NCBI RefSeq assembly: GCF_041088075.1
Contig: NZ_JBGCVY010000063.1
Coordinates: forward strand, 24,377-88,376
DNA from: Mucilaginibacter_A sp041088075
Lineage (GTDB): Bacteria; Bacteroidota; Bacteroidia; Sphingobacteriales; Sphingobacteriaceae
DNA: 64,000 nucleotides
Reading direction: 5' to 3'
Positions 49,101-58,045 of this stretch are shown one piece after another (within the stretch, counting starts at the first letter, position 1; each line of letters starts with the position of its first letter). Below the pieces are notes generated by a model that was not told where the DNA came from, searched no databases, and saw only the letters and a list, made by a program, of their open reading frames with translations. The translations under genes and the position numbers were made by a program.

Positions 49101-49708
49101 ATTACTTTTACCGCATGTTTTTTGGCGAAAGAAGTAAGCACATTGTTGATTTTGATCTGCTCCGGAATTTCGTGCCGCTGCAATTCGATGTAATAATCTT
49201 CGCCAAATAAATCCAGCCACCATTTAAATTCTGCTTCCGCTTCAGCCTCACTGGTTTTCAAAATGGCCTGCGGAACAGAAGCACCAATACAACACGTGGT
49301 AGCGATTAAACCTTTGTGGTATTTTACAATCAATTCTTTATCAATGCGCGGCCATTTGCTGTACAAACCTTCCATGTAGCCGAGGGAACACAGTTTGATG
49401 AGGTTTTTGTAACCTTCGGCATTTTTGGCGAGTAACAACTGGTGGTAGCGTACGTCTTTTTTATCTTTTGTAAATTGCTTTTTATGGCGGTCGTCCACAA
49501 CATAAAACTCGCAGCCCACAATTGGTTTAACGTTGTGTTTGGCAGCTTCGGCAACAAATTTAAACACGCCAAACATGTTTCCATGGTCGGTTATCGCCAT
49601 GGCTTTCATGCCATCGGCAGCAGCTTTTTTAAACAATTTGGTAACATCGGCAGCGCCATCCAGCAAAGAAAACTGAGTATGCACGTGTAAATGAGAAAAA
49701 TCAGGCAT
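46124..49708 (-). CDS. dnaE: DNA polymerase III subunit alpha
   Basis: About 1194 residues, the replicative polymerase. The start at 49708 (MPDFSHLHVHTQFSLLDGAAD) begins directly with the PHP domain; the 23 upstream codons in frame are untranslated. The PHP histidines (HLHVHT) are present. The catalytic acidic motif is MPDIDTDFDDEGRQ, and GRGSAAGSAVAYCIGIT lies just before it. The C-terminal part contains helix-hairpin-helix, OB-fold (GGLLSNVQHKMTKTGNPFGTF) and tau-binding regions. The start codon abuts a dispersed motif copy (ATACTTCTTTTATG) and an internal copy lies at 46873 (NASFI). Confidence 0.97.
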   Translation of the reverse strand: MPDFSHLHVHTQFSLLDGAADVTKLFKKAAADGMKAMAITDHGNMFGVFKFVAEAAKHNVKPIVGCEFYVVDDRHKKQFTKDKKDVRYHQLLLAKNAEGYKNLIKLCSLGYMEGLYSKWPRIDKELIVKYHKGLIATTCCIGASVPQAILKTSEAEAEAEFKWWLDLFGEDYYIELQRHEIPEQIKINNVLTSFAKKHAVKVICSNDSHYVDQQDANAHDILLCVNTGDMQSTPIATDEEGGKGYRFGFPNDQFYFKSQAEMGQLFQDIPESLDNTNEIVDKVETLKLKRDILLPNFPVPPEFKIHQGAEADVLNQWEYLKDLTYKGAKERYHEIGSEVQERLDFELFTIKTMGFAGYFLIVADFIKAGRNLGVFVGPGRGSAAGSAVAYCIGITNIDPIKYNLLFERFLNPDRKSMPDIDTDFDDEGRQKVIDYVVDKYGQNQVAQIITYGSMAARTSIQDVGRALNMPLSEVNTIKKLVPETLGITLKKAIEQVPELQEILKGNDLKSKVLKEAEKLEGSVRNTGVHAAGIIIAPEDLTNILPVATSKESTLLVTQYDGKVVEDAGVIKMDFLGLKTLTILKDALRMIKLNHHLDISIDEIPLDDAKTYELYQEGKTNGTFQFESDGMQMYMRELKPDKFEDLIAMNALYRPGPMEYIPNFIKRKHGLEPISYDLPDMEEYLSETYGITVYQEQVMLLSQKLAGFSKGDADVLRKAMGKKQIEILNKMEAQFTEGATAKGHPKDKLTKIWNDWKAFAQYAFNKSHSTCYAFVAYQTAYLKAHYPAEYMAAVLNNQNNIEKITFFMDECRQMGIPVLGPDVNGSFNTFTVNQKGEIRFGLAGIKGVGEKAVESIIEERDANGPYRTIYDFARRSNTRSVNKKSCENLVYSGAFDSFGLKRSQFFLKTENGILTGLERLIKYGNDYQNMQSSSQVSLFGGSNASFIPEPSMPEGEEYPLIEKLKYEKDLIGIYLTGHPLDNYKFELEKFCNATVKDLKLIQKMKNREGGDEVIASFNELKRKADLCVGGLLSNVQHKMTKTGNPFGTFVLEDYNDSYEFALFGEDYIKFKNLLFDGYFLQVRGTVEEKFRQKDNWDLRISQMVLLSELRDKLTKSITISLNLNELSDQLLNDLQGLVEANNQKYAVKNCVLRFQVKDKEEAIAIEMPSRNFKVNPADDFIDRIKELTKNQPFLN

Positions 49709-49719
49709 AAAAGAAGTAT
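49708..49719 (-). repeat. Dispersed motif copy at the dnaE start
   Basis: In gene direction ATACTTCTTTTATG, where the final ATG is the dnaE start codon. Confidence 0.8.
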
Positions 49720-49819
49720 CTACCACAAATTTACAAAAACTATATTTGCGGTAATAAAATGTGGAAAAGCGACCCAAAAAATGACAAAGCCCGTTTAAAT
49801 TTATACCAGAGGAAATGCG

Positions 49820-49901
49820 ATGCTTCTTTTACCGACTAAAAATTGGTGCCTGTACAAAACAAAAACCATAGGCACCAATTTTTAGTCGGTAAAAGAAGCA
49901 T
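49820..49901. repeat. Perfect long inverted motif pair between dnaE and tamB
   Basis: The left arm ATGCTTCTTTTACCGAC continues TAAAAATTGGTGCCT. The right arm AGGCACCAATTTTTAGTC continues GGTAAAAGAAGCAT. The arms pair without mismatch over about 32 bases around a loop of about 18 bases. The neighbouring genes are divergent, so this cannot be a terminator for either of them. It sits in the 316-bp gap together with the tamB promoter candidate; nothing else was seen there. Confidence 0.92.
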
Positions 49902-49964
49902 GGAAACTTTAACAAGTAAATTATAAACAGGCAATTATTTTTTTACAAAAATATTTTTGGGTAC

Positions 49965-49993
49965 TTTGGTAAGGTTTCTGACAGGTACGTTTG
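49965..49993 (+). promoter_or_regulatory. Candidate Bacteroidota promoter for tamB-tamL
   Basis: TTTG at 49965-49968 and TACGTTTG at 49986-49993 with a 17-base spacer fit TTTG / TAnnTTTG. It would give a leader of roughly 25 bases before the TTG start at 50025. Confidence 0.5.
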
Positions 49994-50024
49994 ATAGGAT
50001 AAGGTTTAATCAACAATAAAAATT

Positions 50025-53000
50025 TTGAAAAAATACGGACGCATATTTCTTAAAGTTGTACTCTGGCTGATTGTAAGTGTGATTGCACTTATATTATTGG
50101 TGGTGGTTTTGATACAAGTCCCTGCGGTTCAAAACTTTGCAAAAGATAAAGCCGTAACCTTTCTGGAAGGGAAAATCCATACGCCGGTACGCATCGGCCA
50201 TATTTCGTTGGGTTTGCCCAAGCTGCTGGTTTTGGAAAATGTTTATTTTGAAGACCAGAAAAAAGACACTTTGCTGGCCGGCGAAAAGCTAAAGGTTGAC
50301 ATCAGTTTGTTAAAAATCCTGGACAACCAAATCGAGATAAACGAAATTAATTTACAAGGCATCACATCGCACATCAACCGCACTATGCCGGATAGTGCTT
50401 TTAACTTCACTTATATCATTAAAGCTTTTGCAAGCGATCAGAAAAAGCCAAAATCAACCGATACGGCTTCGATGAAATTTTCGATTAGCAAAATTAACCT
50501 CGACCGGATCCATATTAAATACAACGATGCGGTTTCGGGCAATGATGTTGCTTTTAATTTAGGCCATTTTGATACCAACATTAAAGATTTTGATCTGGAC
50601 AAGATGAAGTTTACCGTTCCGAAGATTACGCTTTCGGATGTAAATGCACGTGTCATCCAACATCAGGTTGCTGCGGCTGCCACGGATACGGCTGCTTCCA
50701 AACCATTGAATTACGATTTGAAGTTGGGCGAAATTGACTTGAACCGGATCAAGGTTGATTATCAAAACGAAGCCAACGCTTTGAAAACCAAAGTTGATTT
50801 GGGCAAGCTTTTGGTTGATTTGGACAGCATTGACTTGAAGAACCAGCGCGTGGTGATCCGAAATATCGAACTGAACCAAACCAAAGCTGCCATGGCAACC
50901 GGCCGGCCTTCAACAGCAGCCACCATAAAAAGCACGGTAAAAGAAGCATCGAAAAAAGCAGTTGACAAAGACACGACCACGAAAACCGCTGCCGAAGAAA
51001 AAGGCTGGACGGTAAAATTAGGCAAAGTTGCTTTTGCCAATAACGATATTCAGTTTGACAACAATGCCTCAAAACCTATTGCCCGCGGCATTGATTACAT
51101 GCACCTGAACTTAAAGGGCTTGAACGTTGATGCAGATGGTATTTTGTACAGTCCGACTACCATTTCCGGCAAGATCAACCAGTTTGCTTTTAGCGAGAAA
51201 AGCGGTGTGCAGATCAGGAATTTTCATACCACGTTTTTATACGGGCAAAAAGAGTCTTTTTTGAAAAACCTGTACCTGGAAACTCCCGGAACCGTTATCC
51301 GCGATTATCTTGATGTAAAATATCCTTCCATCTCCAGCCTCAGCAACAATTTGGGCGAGCTGCAATTGAACGCAAACTTTGTAAACAGCAAACTGGCTTT
51401 TAAAGACGTGCTGGCTTTTGTACCAACTTTGGCCACTACGCCGCCTTTTAAAGGCAATGCAAACGGCATTTTAAACGTGAACGGAAAGATCAGCGGTAAG
51501 GTGAACGACCTGACGATTCAAAACTTAAATATAACCGGTTTAGGCCAAACCAAAATTGCTGCCTCGGCACATTTAAAAGGTTTGCCGGATGTGGACAAAG
51601 CGTATTTCGACCTCGACATCAAAGATTTTAGTACAACCGGCCGCGATATTGCCAAGCTGGCTCCGGCAGGTTCTATCCCAACCAGCATCCGAATCCCGGA
51701 GTCTTTGGGCTTAAAAGGCACCTTTAAAGGAAGTATCAAAAACTTTACGACCAACATGGCTTTGCGTTCCAGTTATGGCAATATCCATGCAATTGCCGGG
51801 ATGAAAAGCGGCAGCAAAAAAGGCAGCGAGGTTTATAACGCCGATGTGAAAATGGATAATTTTAATGTTGGGCGGTTGATTAAACAGGAAAAGACCGTTG
51901 GCCGCTTAACCTTGAACGCCAAAGTAAAAGGATCCGGAACGAGTGTAAAAAACGCCAATGCAACTTTATCAGCAGATTTGATCCGTGCCGATGTAAAAGG
52001 TTATGTTTACCGTAATTTGGTTTTAACGGGCAATGCACATAATGGCTTGATCAATACCGTGGCCAGGATGAAAGACCCGAACATCAACTTTGCGCTGAAT
52101 GCCAAAGTGAACATGGTTAACAAATATCCTGCGATAAATGCGACCCTAAATTTAGACAGCATCAATTTACAGCGACTGCATTTTTCGAGTACACCGCTTC
52201 GTTTACATGGCAAAATTGTGGCTGATGTCCCTACCGCTGACCCTGATTATTTAAACGGAAATATTCAATTGACCAATTTGCTGATCGTACAGGGAACGCA
52301 ACGCATCCAACTGGATTCGGTTGGTATTATTTCGACCGCCAATGCGGATAGTTCTTCGTTAAGGATCAAATCTCAAATACTGACTGCCCGCATGAGCGGC
52401 AAATATAAATTAACTGAAGTTGGAACAGCTTTACAATCAACCATCAGCAAGTACTACAATACCGGTGCTTCTTTTACCAGGGTAAAATTCGCGCCTCAAA
52501 ATTTTACGTTCCAGGCTGTCATCACTAAAACGCCTTTGTTAACGCAATTTGCACCTGATTTAAAACAATTAGACCCGGTAAAATTAACGGGCCGTTTTAA
52601 CAGTGATGCCGGGGATTTGGTAGTGAATGGCACTGTGCCAAATACGGTTTATGGTACCAACCAGATCAGCAATTTGAAGCTGGCGATCAACACGGGCAAC
52701 AATGCTTTGAACTATAGTTTTGGTGTGGATAAAATTGCAACATCTTCTATCCAATTGTTAAATACCAGCATCAGCGGCAACGCACAAAACAACCTGCTGT
52801 CTGTAAATCTAAGTATAAAAGACAAGGGCTTAAAAGAGCAATACCGCATAGCAGGCGTGTTGAAAGCGCTGACGAACCAGTACGAATTTAGCCTGCTGCA
52901 AAACGGTTTGGTGCTAGATTATGACCCATGGACGGTGAACGCCGGTAATGCACTACAATTTGGCGGAAAAGGTATTTTGGCCCGAAACTTTAACATCACC

Positions 53001-55091
53001 AGTAATAACCAAACGTTGAGCGTAAACACCACAGACCAAAAACTGAACGGCCCGTTGGCCATTACTTTTCAAAACTTTAAAATAGAAACGCTGACCCAAA
53101 TTGCAGAAAAAGATTCATTGAAAGTTGGCGGAAGAATAAACGGAAATGCGCTGGTGAGCAATTTTGAGAAAAGCCCGGTTTTTACTTCTGATTTGAATAT
53201 CCGCGATTTCAATTTTAAAGCAGATACCTTGGGCGATATTGCCATCAAAGTAAACAACCAGCAAGCCAATACTTATGCTGCAAATGTGGCTATTACCGGA
53301 AAAGGCAATGAAGTAACTTTGGCCGGCTTGTACCATACCAACCAGCCGGACAACAACATTGACCTGAACCTGGACATTGTAAAACTGAACATGAAGAGTA
53401 TTGAAGGCTATACTTTAGGATATTTACGCAATACTACCGGTGCTATCAACGGCCAGGTTAAAATTGCCGGTTCGCCTTCTGCCCCAAATGTAAACGGCGA
53501 TATCAACTTTAATAAGGTTGGTTTTAATGTAGCCATGCTCAACTCGTATTTTAGCTTAAATAATGAAAAGATCAATTTCAACAGCGATGGTATAACTTTT
53601 AATGATTTTACTTTGGTTGATTCTACCGGAAATAAAGCAACCATTAACGGCTCTGTTTACACCAAAACATTTACCGATTTCAAATTTGGCCTCGATATCA
53701 ACACGGATAATTTCAGGCTGATCAATTCTACCCGCGAAGACAATCAATTGTATTACGGCAAACTTTTTTTAAACAGCCGCATCAAAATACGCGGCGATAT
53801 GAGCAAACCGGTAGTTGATGCAAATTTAACGGTAAACGACCAGACGAACCTGACCATAGTACTGCCGCAAAGCGACCCGGGAATTGAAGACCGGAAAGGC
53901 GTGGTTGAGTTTGTAAACAAAAATGCCCCAAAATTAGATTCCATTTTGCTGGCCAAACAACGCGATTCCGTTAGCAAGTCGGACATTACCGGAATGGATG
54001 TATCTGCCAATATTACGATTAATAAAAATGCCAACTTCAACATCGTTATTGATGAAAGCAACGGTGATATTGTGCATATAAAAGGGGCAGCGCAACTGAA
54101 TGCAGGCATTGACCCAAGCGGTAAAATCAATTTAACCGGTACTTATGTTGTTAATACGGGTTCGTACAATTTGTCCTATGCAACGGTACAGCGTAATTTT
54201 ACTTTTAAACAAGGCAGCACCATTACCTGGACGGGCGACCCGACTAGTGCCAATATTGACTTGACAGCAGTTTATGTGGCCAATGTACCGCCGATTGATT
54301 TAGTTGCAGACCAATTAAGTTCGGAAACAGAGACGATGTACAAACAAAAGTTACCATTTGATGTAAACCTGAATTTGAAAAATGAGTTGATGAAACCATC
54401 CATCAGCTTTGATATTGTATTGCCTGACAGCAGTTACAGCGTATCTTCTGATGTTGTAAATACCGTGGATGCGCGTTTGGCACAAATCAGGCAAGACCCT
54501 AACGAGTTGAACAAGCAGGTTTTGGGCGTGCTTGTTTTAGGGCACTTTATTGGTGATAACCCGTTGCAAAGTTCGGGCGGAAGCAGCGGTGTGGAAGGTA
54601 TTGTGCGGAACAGTGTCAGCGGTTTGTTATCAGATCAGTTGAACAAATTGGTAGGAAATTCAATTGCCGGTGTTGATTTGAACTTTGGTTTAACTTCAGG
54701 TGAAGATTACTCGACCGGAACCGCTCAGAACCGTACCGATTTAAACGTTGCCTTGTCCAAACGCTTTCTCAATGACCGCCTGTCTGTTTCTGTTGGCAAT
54801 AATTTCAATTTGGAAGGGCAAAACCAACCCGGACAGAAAGCCAGTACCATCGCCGGTAACGTAAATGTGGGCTATAAACTAACCAAAGACGGCCGCTTTT
54901 CTTTAAGGGCTTACCGAAGAGACGAATACATTGTCATACAAGGGCAAGTGGTAGAAACAGGCGTTGGTTTTTCTTTTACAGTAGATTACAATAAGTTTAA
55001 AAATATTTTTAAAACATCAGAACAGCTTAAAGAAATGCGCCGCCAGCTAAAACAGGACAAGAAGGATAAGAAAGCACAAACTTCAAAATAA
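50025..55091 (+). CDS. tamB: TamB-like translocation and assembly module protein
   Basis: A 1688-residue protein starting at TTG 50025 (MKKYGRIFLKVVLWLIVSVIALILLVVVLIQ). The N-terminal helix anchors it in the inner membrane. The rest is a long beta-taco of AsmA/TamB repeats (LKVDISLLKILDNQIEINEINLQGI, IELNQTKAAM) reaching across the periplasm, and the last 350 residues are the DUF490/TamB domain. It works with TamA/TamL at the outer membrane in envelope or lipid transport. tamL follows after 4 bp. Internal motif copies at 50938 (VKEAS) and 52464 (GASFT, one mismatch). Confidence 0.94.
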   Translation: MKKYGRIFLKVVLWLIVSVIALILLVVVLIQVPAVQNFAKDKAVTFLEGKIHTPVRIGHISLGLPKLLVLENVYFEDQKKDTLLAGEKLKVDISLLKILDNQIEINEINLQGITSHINRTMPDSAFNFTYIIKAFASDQKKPKSTDTASMKFSISKINLDRIHIKYNDAVSGNDVAFNLGHFDTNIKDFDLDKMKFTVPKITLSDVNARVIQHQVAAAATDTAASKPLNYDLKLGEIDLNRIKVDYQNEANALKTKVDLGKLLVDLDSIDLKNQRVVIRNIELNQTKAAMATGRPSTAATIKSTVKEASKKAVDKDTTTKTAAEEKGWTVKLGKVAFANNDIQFDNNASKPIARGIDYMHLNLKGLNVDADGILYSPTTISGKINQFAFSEKSGVQIRNFHTTFLYGQKESFLKNLYLETPGTVIRDYLDVKYPSISSLSNNLGELQLNANFVNSKLAFKDVLAFVPTLATTPPFKGNANGILNVNGKISGKVNDLTIQNLNITGLGQTKIAASAHLKGLPDVDKAYFDLDIKDFSTTGRDIAKLAPAGSIPTSIRIPESLGLKGTFKGSIKNFTTNMALRSSYGNIHAIAGMKSGSKKGSEVYNADVKMDNFNVGRLIKQEKTVGRLTLNAKVKGSGTSVKNANATLSADLIRADVKGYVYRNLVLTGNAHNGLINTVARMKDPNINFALNAKVNMVNKYPAINATLNLDSINLQRLHFSSTPLRLHGKIVADVPTADPDYLNGNIQLTNLLIVQGTQRIQLDSVGIISTANADSSSLRIKSQILTARMSGKYKLTEVGTALQSTISKYYNTGASFTRVKFAPQNFTFQAVITKTPLLTQFAPDLKQLDPVKLTGRFNSDAGDLVVNGTVPNTVYGTNQISNLKLAINTGNNALNYSFGVDKIATSSIQLLNTSISGNAQNNLLSVNLSIKDKGLKEQYRIAGVLKALTNQYEFSLLQNGLVLDYDPWTVNAGNALQFGGKGILARNFNITSNNQTLSVNTTDQKLNGPLAITFQNFKIETLTQIAEKDSLKVGGRINGNALVSNFEKSPVFTSDLNIRDFNFKADTLGDIAIKVNNQQANTYAANVAITGKGNEVTLAGLYHTNQPDNNIDLNLDIVKLNMKSIEGYTLGYLRNTTGAINGQVKIAGSPSAPNVNGDINFNKVGFNVAMLNSYFSLNNEKINFNSDGITFNDFTLVDSTGNKATINGSVYTKTFTDFKFGLDINTDNFRLINSTREDNQLYYGKLFLNSRIKIRGDMSKPVVDANLTVNDQTNLTIVLPQSDPGIEDRKGVVEFVNKNAPKLDSILLAKQRDSVSKSDITGMDVSANITINKNANFNIVIDESNGDIVHIKGAAQLNAGIDPSGKINLTGTYVVNTGSYNLSYATVQRNFTFKQGSTITWTGDPTSANIDLTAVYVANVPPIDLVADQLSSETETMYKQKLPFDVNLNLKNELMKPSISFDIVLPDSSYSVSSDVVNTVDARLAQIRQDPNELNKQVLGVLVLGHFIGDNPLQSSGGSSGVEGIVRNSVSGLLSDQLNKLVGNSIAGVDLNFGLTSGEDYSTGTAQNRTDLNVALSKRFLNDRLSVSVGNNFNLEGQNQPGQKASTIAGNVNVGYKLTKDGRFSLRAYRRDEYIVIQGQVVETGVGFSFTVDYNKFKNIFKTSEQLKEMRRQLKQDKKDKKAQTSK

Positions 55092-55095
55092 ACCT

Positions 55096-57381
55096 ATGAC
55101 CAGACCTCTAATATATTTATTGTTAATTTCTATTTTTTTAAGTGCCTGCAGCAATACCAAATACTTAACCGGTGCGCAAAAGTTGTATGTAGGCGGCAAA
55201 ATCAATATCACTAACAAAGACTTAAAGAAAAATGATAAAAAAGCTTTGTCCGAAGAATTGGCAGGTTTGCTTCGCCCAAAACCTAATTCTACAATCTTGG
55301 GTTTAAGGCCGAAGCTTTACATCTACAATATTACCAGAACAACCAAGAAAAAAGGGCTGAAACATTATTTAAACACAAAATTTGGCGAGCCGCCTGTTTT
55401 GGCAAGTGCGGTTAACCTTACCAAAAACACCAATATTATTGTTAACCGTTTACAGAACGAAGGTTATTTTCAGGCCCAGGCTACAGGCGATACCATAAGC
55501 AAAGCAAAAAAAACCACTGCTGTTTATACCGTAAACACCGGCCCGGCCTATACCATCAAAACCCTTAGTTTTCCAACTGAAAAAGACAATCTGGATACTG
55601 CCATTGCCGGAATAGCAAAGCAGTCTTTACTAAAAGTTGGCGACAAGTATAACCTGGATGTAATCAAAGCCGAGCGGGAAAGAATTGATGCCAATTTGAA
55701 AGAAAAGGGTTTCTATTATTTTGCCCCGGAAGATTTACATGCAGTTGTTGACAGTACCGATGTGGGCAACCATCAGGTGGATATGTCAATCAAAGTGATC
55801 AACACTACACCGGGCAAAGCGCGCAATATTTATAAAATCAACAACATTTACGTTTATCCAAACTATTCTTTACGGGACACATCTTTGATGCTCGATCAAG
55901 CGGTTAAATACAACAATTATTACGTGATTCAAAAAAGGCCAACCATTAAGCCTTTTGTGTTTAAAAATTCCGTGCAATTACTGCCGGGCGGAGTTTACAA
56001 CCGTACAGACCATAACAAATCTTTAAGCCGTTTTATCAATTTAGGCCCTTTTAAATATGTAAAAAACAGGTTTGAAGATGTCTCCACAGATTCGCCGAGG
56101 TTAAACGTTTATTATTTCCTGACCCAGTTTCCACGCAAATCTTTATCGGTTGATGTTCTGGCCCGTACCACATCGGCCAACTATAACGGTACACAATTGA
56201 ACTTAAACTTTCGCAACAGAAACACTTTCAGAGGGGCCGAACTGCTAACACTGACCCTTTTCGGAAGTACCGATGCGCAGGCTTCCGGGCAATACGGTGG
56301 CGGCCATCCCTTGTCCCAGGTTGGTTTTCAGGCCTCTTTGTCCTGGCCGCGTTTCATCAGCCCTTTCAATTTTAAAAGCGACAATGCCTATATCCCCCGT
56401 ACCAACTTTTCCGTGGGCTACTCCATCGTAAACCGCAGCGGCTTGTATAATTTAAACTCCTTTAATGGTTCTTTTGGCTACCAATGGCGGGAAAATACAC
56501 ACCGCTCGCACGAGTTGAATTTAATTGCAGTTACTTATGTAAAACCGGCCAACGTAGATACCGCTTATACCAACAATATTGCGGTTACGGGCAACCCAGC
56601 TTTGAGGCACGTTATTGACCCACAGTTTACTTTCGGCCCGTCTTACAGTTACACCTACACCAACACCACCGAAACTTACCGTACCAATACCGTTTATTAC
56701 AACATCCGCATCAGCGGGTCAGGAAATATTATTGGTTTAGCAACCGGAGCAGATACATTGGAAGCGGCGGCAGGACAAGATAAAAAATTAAAAAGAATAT
56801 TTAATACGCCGTACAACCAGTACATTAAACTGGAAAACGAGATCAGGTTTTTCCATAAAGTAAGCACAAACAGCCAGATTGCGGCGCGACTGATTGCCAG
56901 TGCGGGTTTGCCTTATGGCAACTCTACCATTTTGCCTTATAGTCAGCAGTTTTTTATTGGCGGCCCAAATAGTTTGCGTGGGTTTAGGGCGAGGTCCATC
57001 GGCCCTGGAAATGTTGATCCTGGCCAGTATATAAAAAATGTAGGCAATAATAATTCCTTTTTAGCAGATCAATCAGGCGATATAAAGTTGGAAGGGAACT
57101 TAGAATACCGGCCAAAACTGTTCAGCATTGTTTATGGTGCTTTGTTTGCCGATGCCGGTAACGTTTGGAACGCAAAACCGCATTATCCGGGCGGCAGTTT
57201 TGGCAAAAATTTTCTAAACCAGTTGGCTGCCGATGTTGGTTTCGGTTTACGGTTTGATGCCAGCGTTTTGGTATTGCGCACTGATTTGGGTTTCCCGGTT
57301 TTACGGCCTTACACTTCCATCAACAACAGTTTAAATACCAACAAACCTGTTTTTAACTTGGCCATTGGTTATCCTTTTTAA
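55096..57381 (+). CDS. tamL: TamL: lipoprotein TamA-like Omp85 protein
   Basis: A 761-residue Omp85 protein whose N-terminus is a lipoprotein signal, MTRPLIYLLLISIFLSAC (lipobox LSAC, Cys18), unlike the free TamA of Proteobacteria. POTRA-type segments lie before residue 400 (for example VNRLQNEGYFQAQATGDTI). The barrel includes QQFFIGGPNSLRGFRARSIGPG with the GPNSLRGF lid-loop motif. The C-terminus PVFNLAIGYPF ends in Phe as in classic barrel proteins. Bacteroidota TamL pairs with TamB, encoded directly upstream, and is thought to be needed for envelope biogenesis. Confidence 0.93.
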   Translation: MTRPLIYLLLISIFLSACSNTKYLTGAQKLYVGGKINITNKDLKKNDKKALSEELAGLLRPKPNSTILGLRPKLYIYNITRTTKKKGLKHYLNTKFGEPPVLASAVNLTKNTNIIVNRLQNEGYFQAQATGDTISKAKKTTAVYTVNTGPAYTIKTLSFPTEKDNLDTAIAGIAKQSLLKVGDKYNLDVIKAERERIDANLKEKGFYYFAPEDLHAVVDSTDVGNHQVDMSIKVINTTPGKARNIYKINNIYVYPNYSLRDTSLMLDQAVKYNNYYVIQKRPTIKPFVFKNSVQLLPGGVYNRTDHNKSLSRFINLGPFKYVKNRFEDVSTDSPRLNVYYFLTQFPRKSLSVDVLARTTSANYNGTQLNLNFRNRNTFRGAELLTLTLFGSTDAQASGQYGGGHPLSQVGFQASLSWPRFISPFNFKSDNAYIPRTNFSVGYSIVNRSGLYNLNSFNGSFGYQWRENTHRSHELNLIAVTYVKPANVDTAYTNNIAVTGNPALRHVIDPQFTFGPSYSYTYTNTTETYRTNTVYYNIRISGSGNIIGLATGADTLEAAAGQDKKLKRIFNTPYNQYIKLENEIRFFHKVSTNSQIAARLIASAGLPYGNSTILPYSQQFFIGGPNSLRGFRARSIGPGNVDPGQYIKNVGNNNSFLADQSGDIKLEGNLEYRPKLFSIVYGALFADAGNVWNAKPHYPGGSFGKNFLNQLAADVGFGLRFDASVLVLRTDLGFPVLRPYTSINNSLNTNKPVFNLAIGYPF

Positions 57382-57403
57382 CCTGAACTGAATTTTATAC
57401 CGA

Positions 57404-57501
57404 TAAAAGAAGCATGGCTAATTAAATTTGGCCATGCTTCTTTTATCGGTACTTTTTTGGTGAATGGCCACGGTACAATTTTATGCCGGTAAAAGAAGCA
57501 T
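57404..57501. repeat. Three dispersed-motif copies after tamL
   Basis: TAAAAGAAGCAT at 57404, ATGCTTCTTTTA at 57434 and TAAAAGAAGCAT at 57490. The first two form a hairpin CCGATAAAAGAAGCATGGC / GCCATGCTTCTTTTATCGG with an 11-base loop. The arms point in the opposite sense to the other pairs (cores toward the loop). Confidence 0.85.
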
Positions 57502-57566
57502 TGCCAATATTGGTTTAACCCTCAAATCAAATTCTAAGTATTAGTTTTGGCAGATACAAAATTTAT

Positions 57567-57998
57567 ATGCCTAAAAAAAGCATTCCTCTGGAAATGGTTG
57601 ATTTAAACGGAAACGGGTTTCATGTACTCATCAACGTGGTGCTGTTTAAAAAGCCGTTTAAGTTGGTGTTGGATACCGGCGCATCCAAAACCGCTTTTGA
57701 TAAAACCCTGCTGCTCGAACTGGTACACGAAAACGAGCTGATCAACTCCGGCCATTTAACCACCGGTTTAGGCACCAACAACATGGAATCTTTTATGACT
57801 ACGATTACCGATTTCTACATCGGCAAATTCCATATCCCCGAAATAGAAGTTGCGGTTTTAGACCTTTCGGCCATTAATATTGCTTATGAAAAGTTAGCCG
57901 TTGGCCCGGTTTTAGGTGTTTTAGGCGGCGATGTTTTGGTAGAATTTGGGGCGGTGATTGATTATGAGAAGGGGAAGTTGATTTTGAAGAGGGAGTAA
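57567..57998 (+). CDS. Retropepsin-like aspartic protease family protein
   Basis: A 143-residue single-domain protein. FKLVLDTGASKTAFDKTLL carries the DTGA active-site motif of pepsin-type aspartic proteases, and VLGVLGGDVLVEFGAVIDYEKGKLIL corresponds to the second strand pair (VLGGDVLVEFGAVIDY). A dimer would be needed for activity. No signal peptide is seen. The biological role is unknown. Confidence 0.85.
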   Translation: MPKKSIPLEMVDLNGNGFHVLINVVLFKKPFKLVLDTGASKTAFDKTLLLELVHENELINSGHLTTGLGTNNMESFMTTITDFYIGKFHIPEIEVAVLDLSAINIAYEKLAVGPVLGVLGGDVLVEFGAVIDYEKGKLILKRE

Positions 57999-58015
57999 TA
58001 TCAAATTTGAGGTGA

Positions 58016-58027
58016 TAAAAGAAGTAT
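58016..58027 (-). repeat. Dispersed motif copy after the retropepsin gene
   Basis: TAAAAGAAGTAT preceded by GGTGA, 17 bases beyond the stop. Confidence 0.75.
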
Positions 58028-58045
58028 CAGGCAGATTGAAATTTA

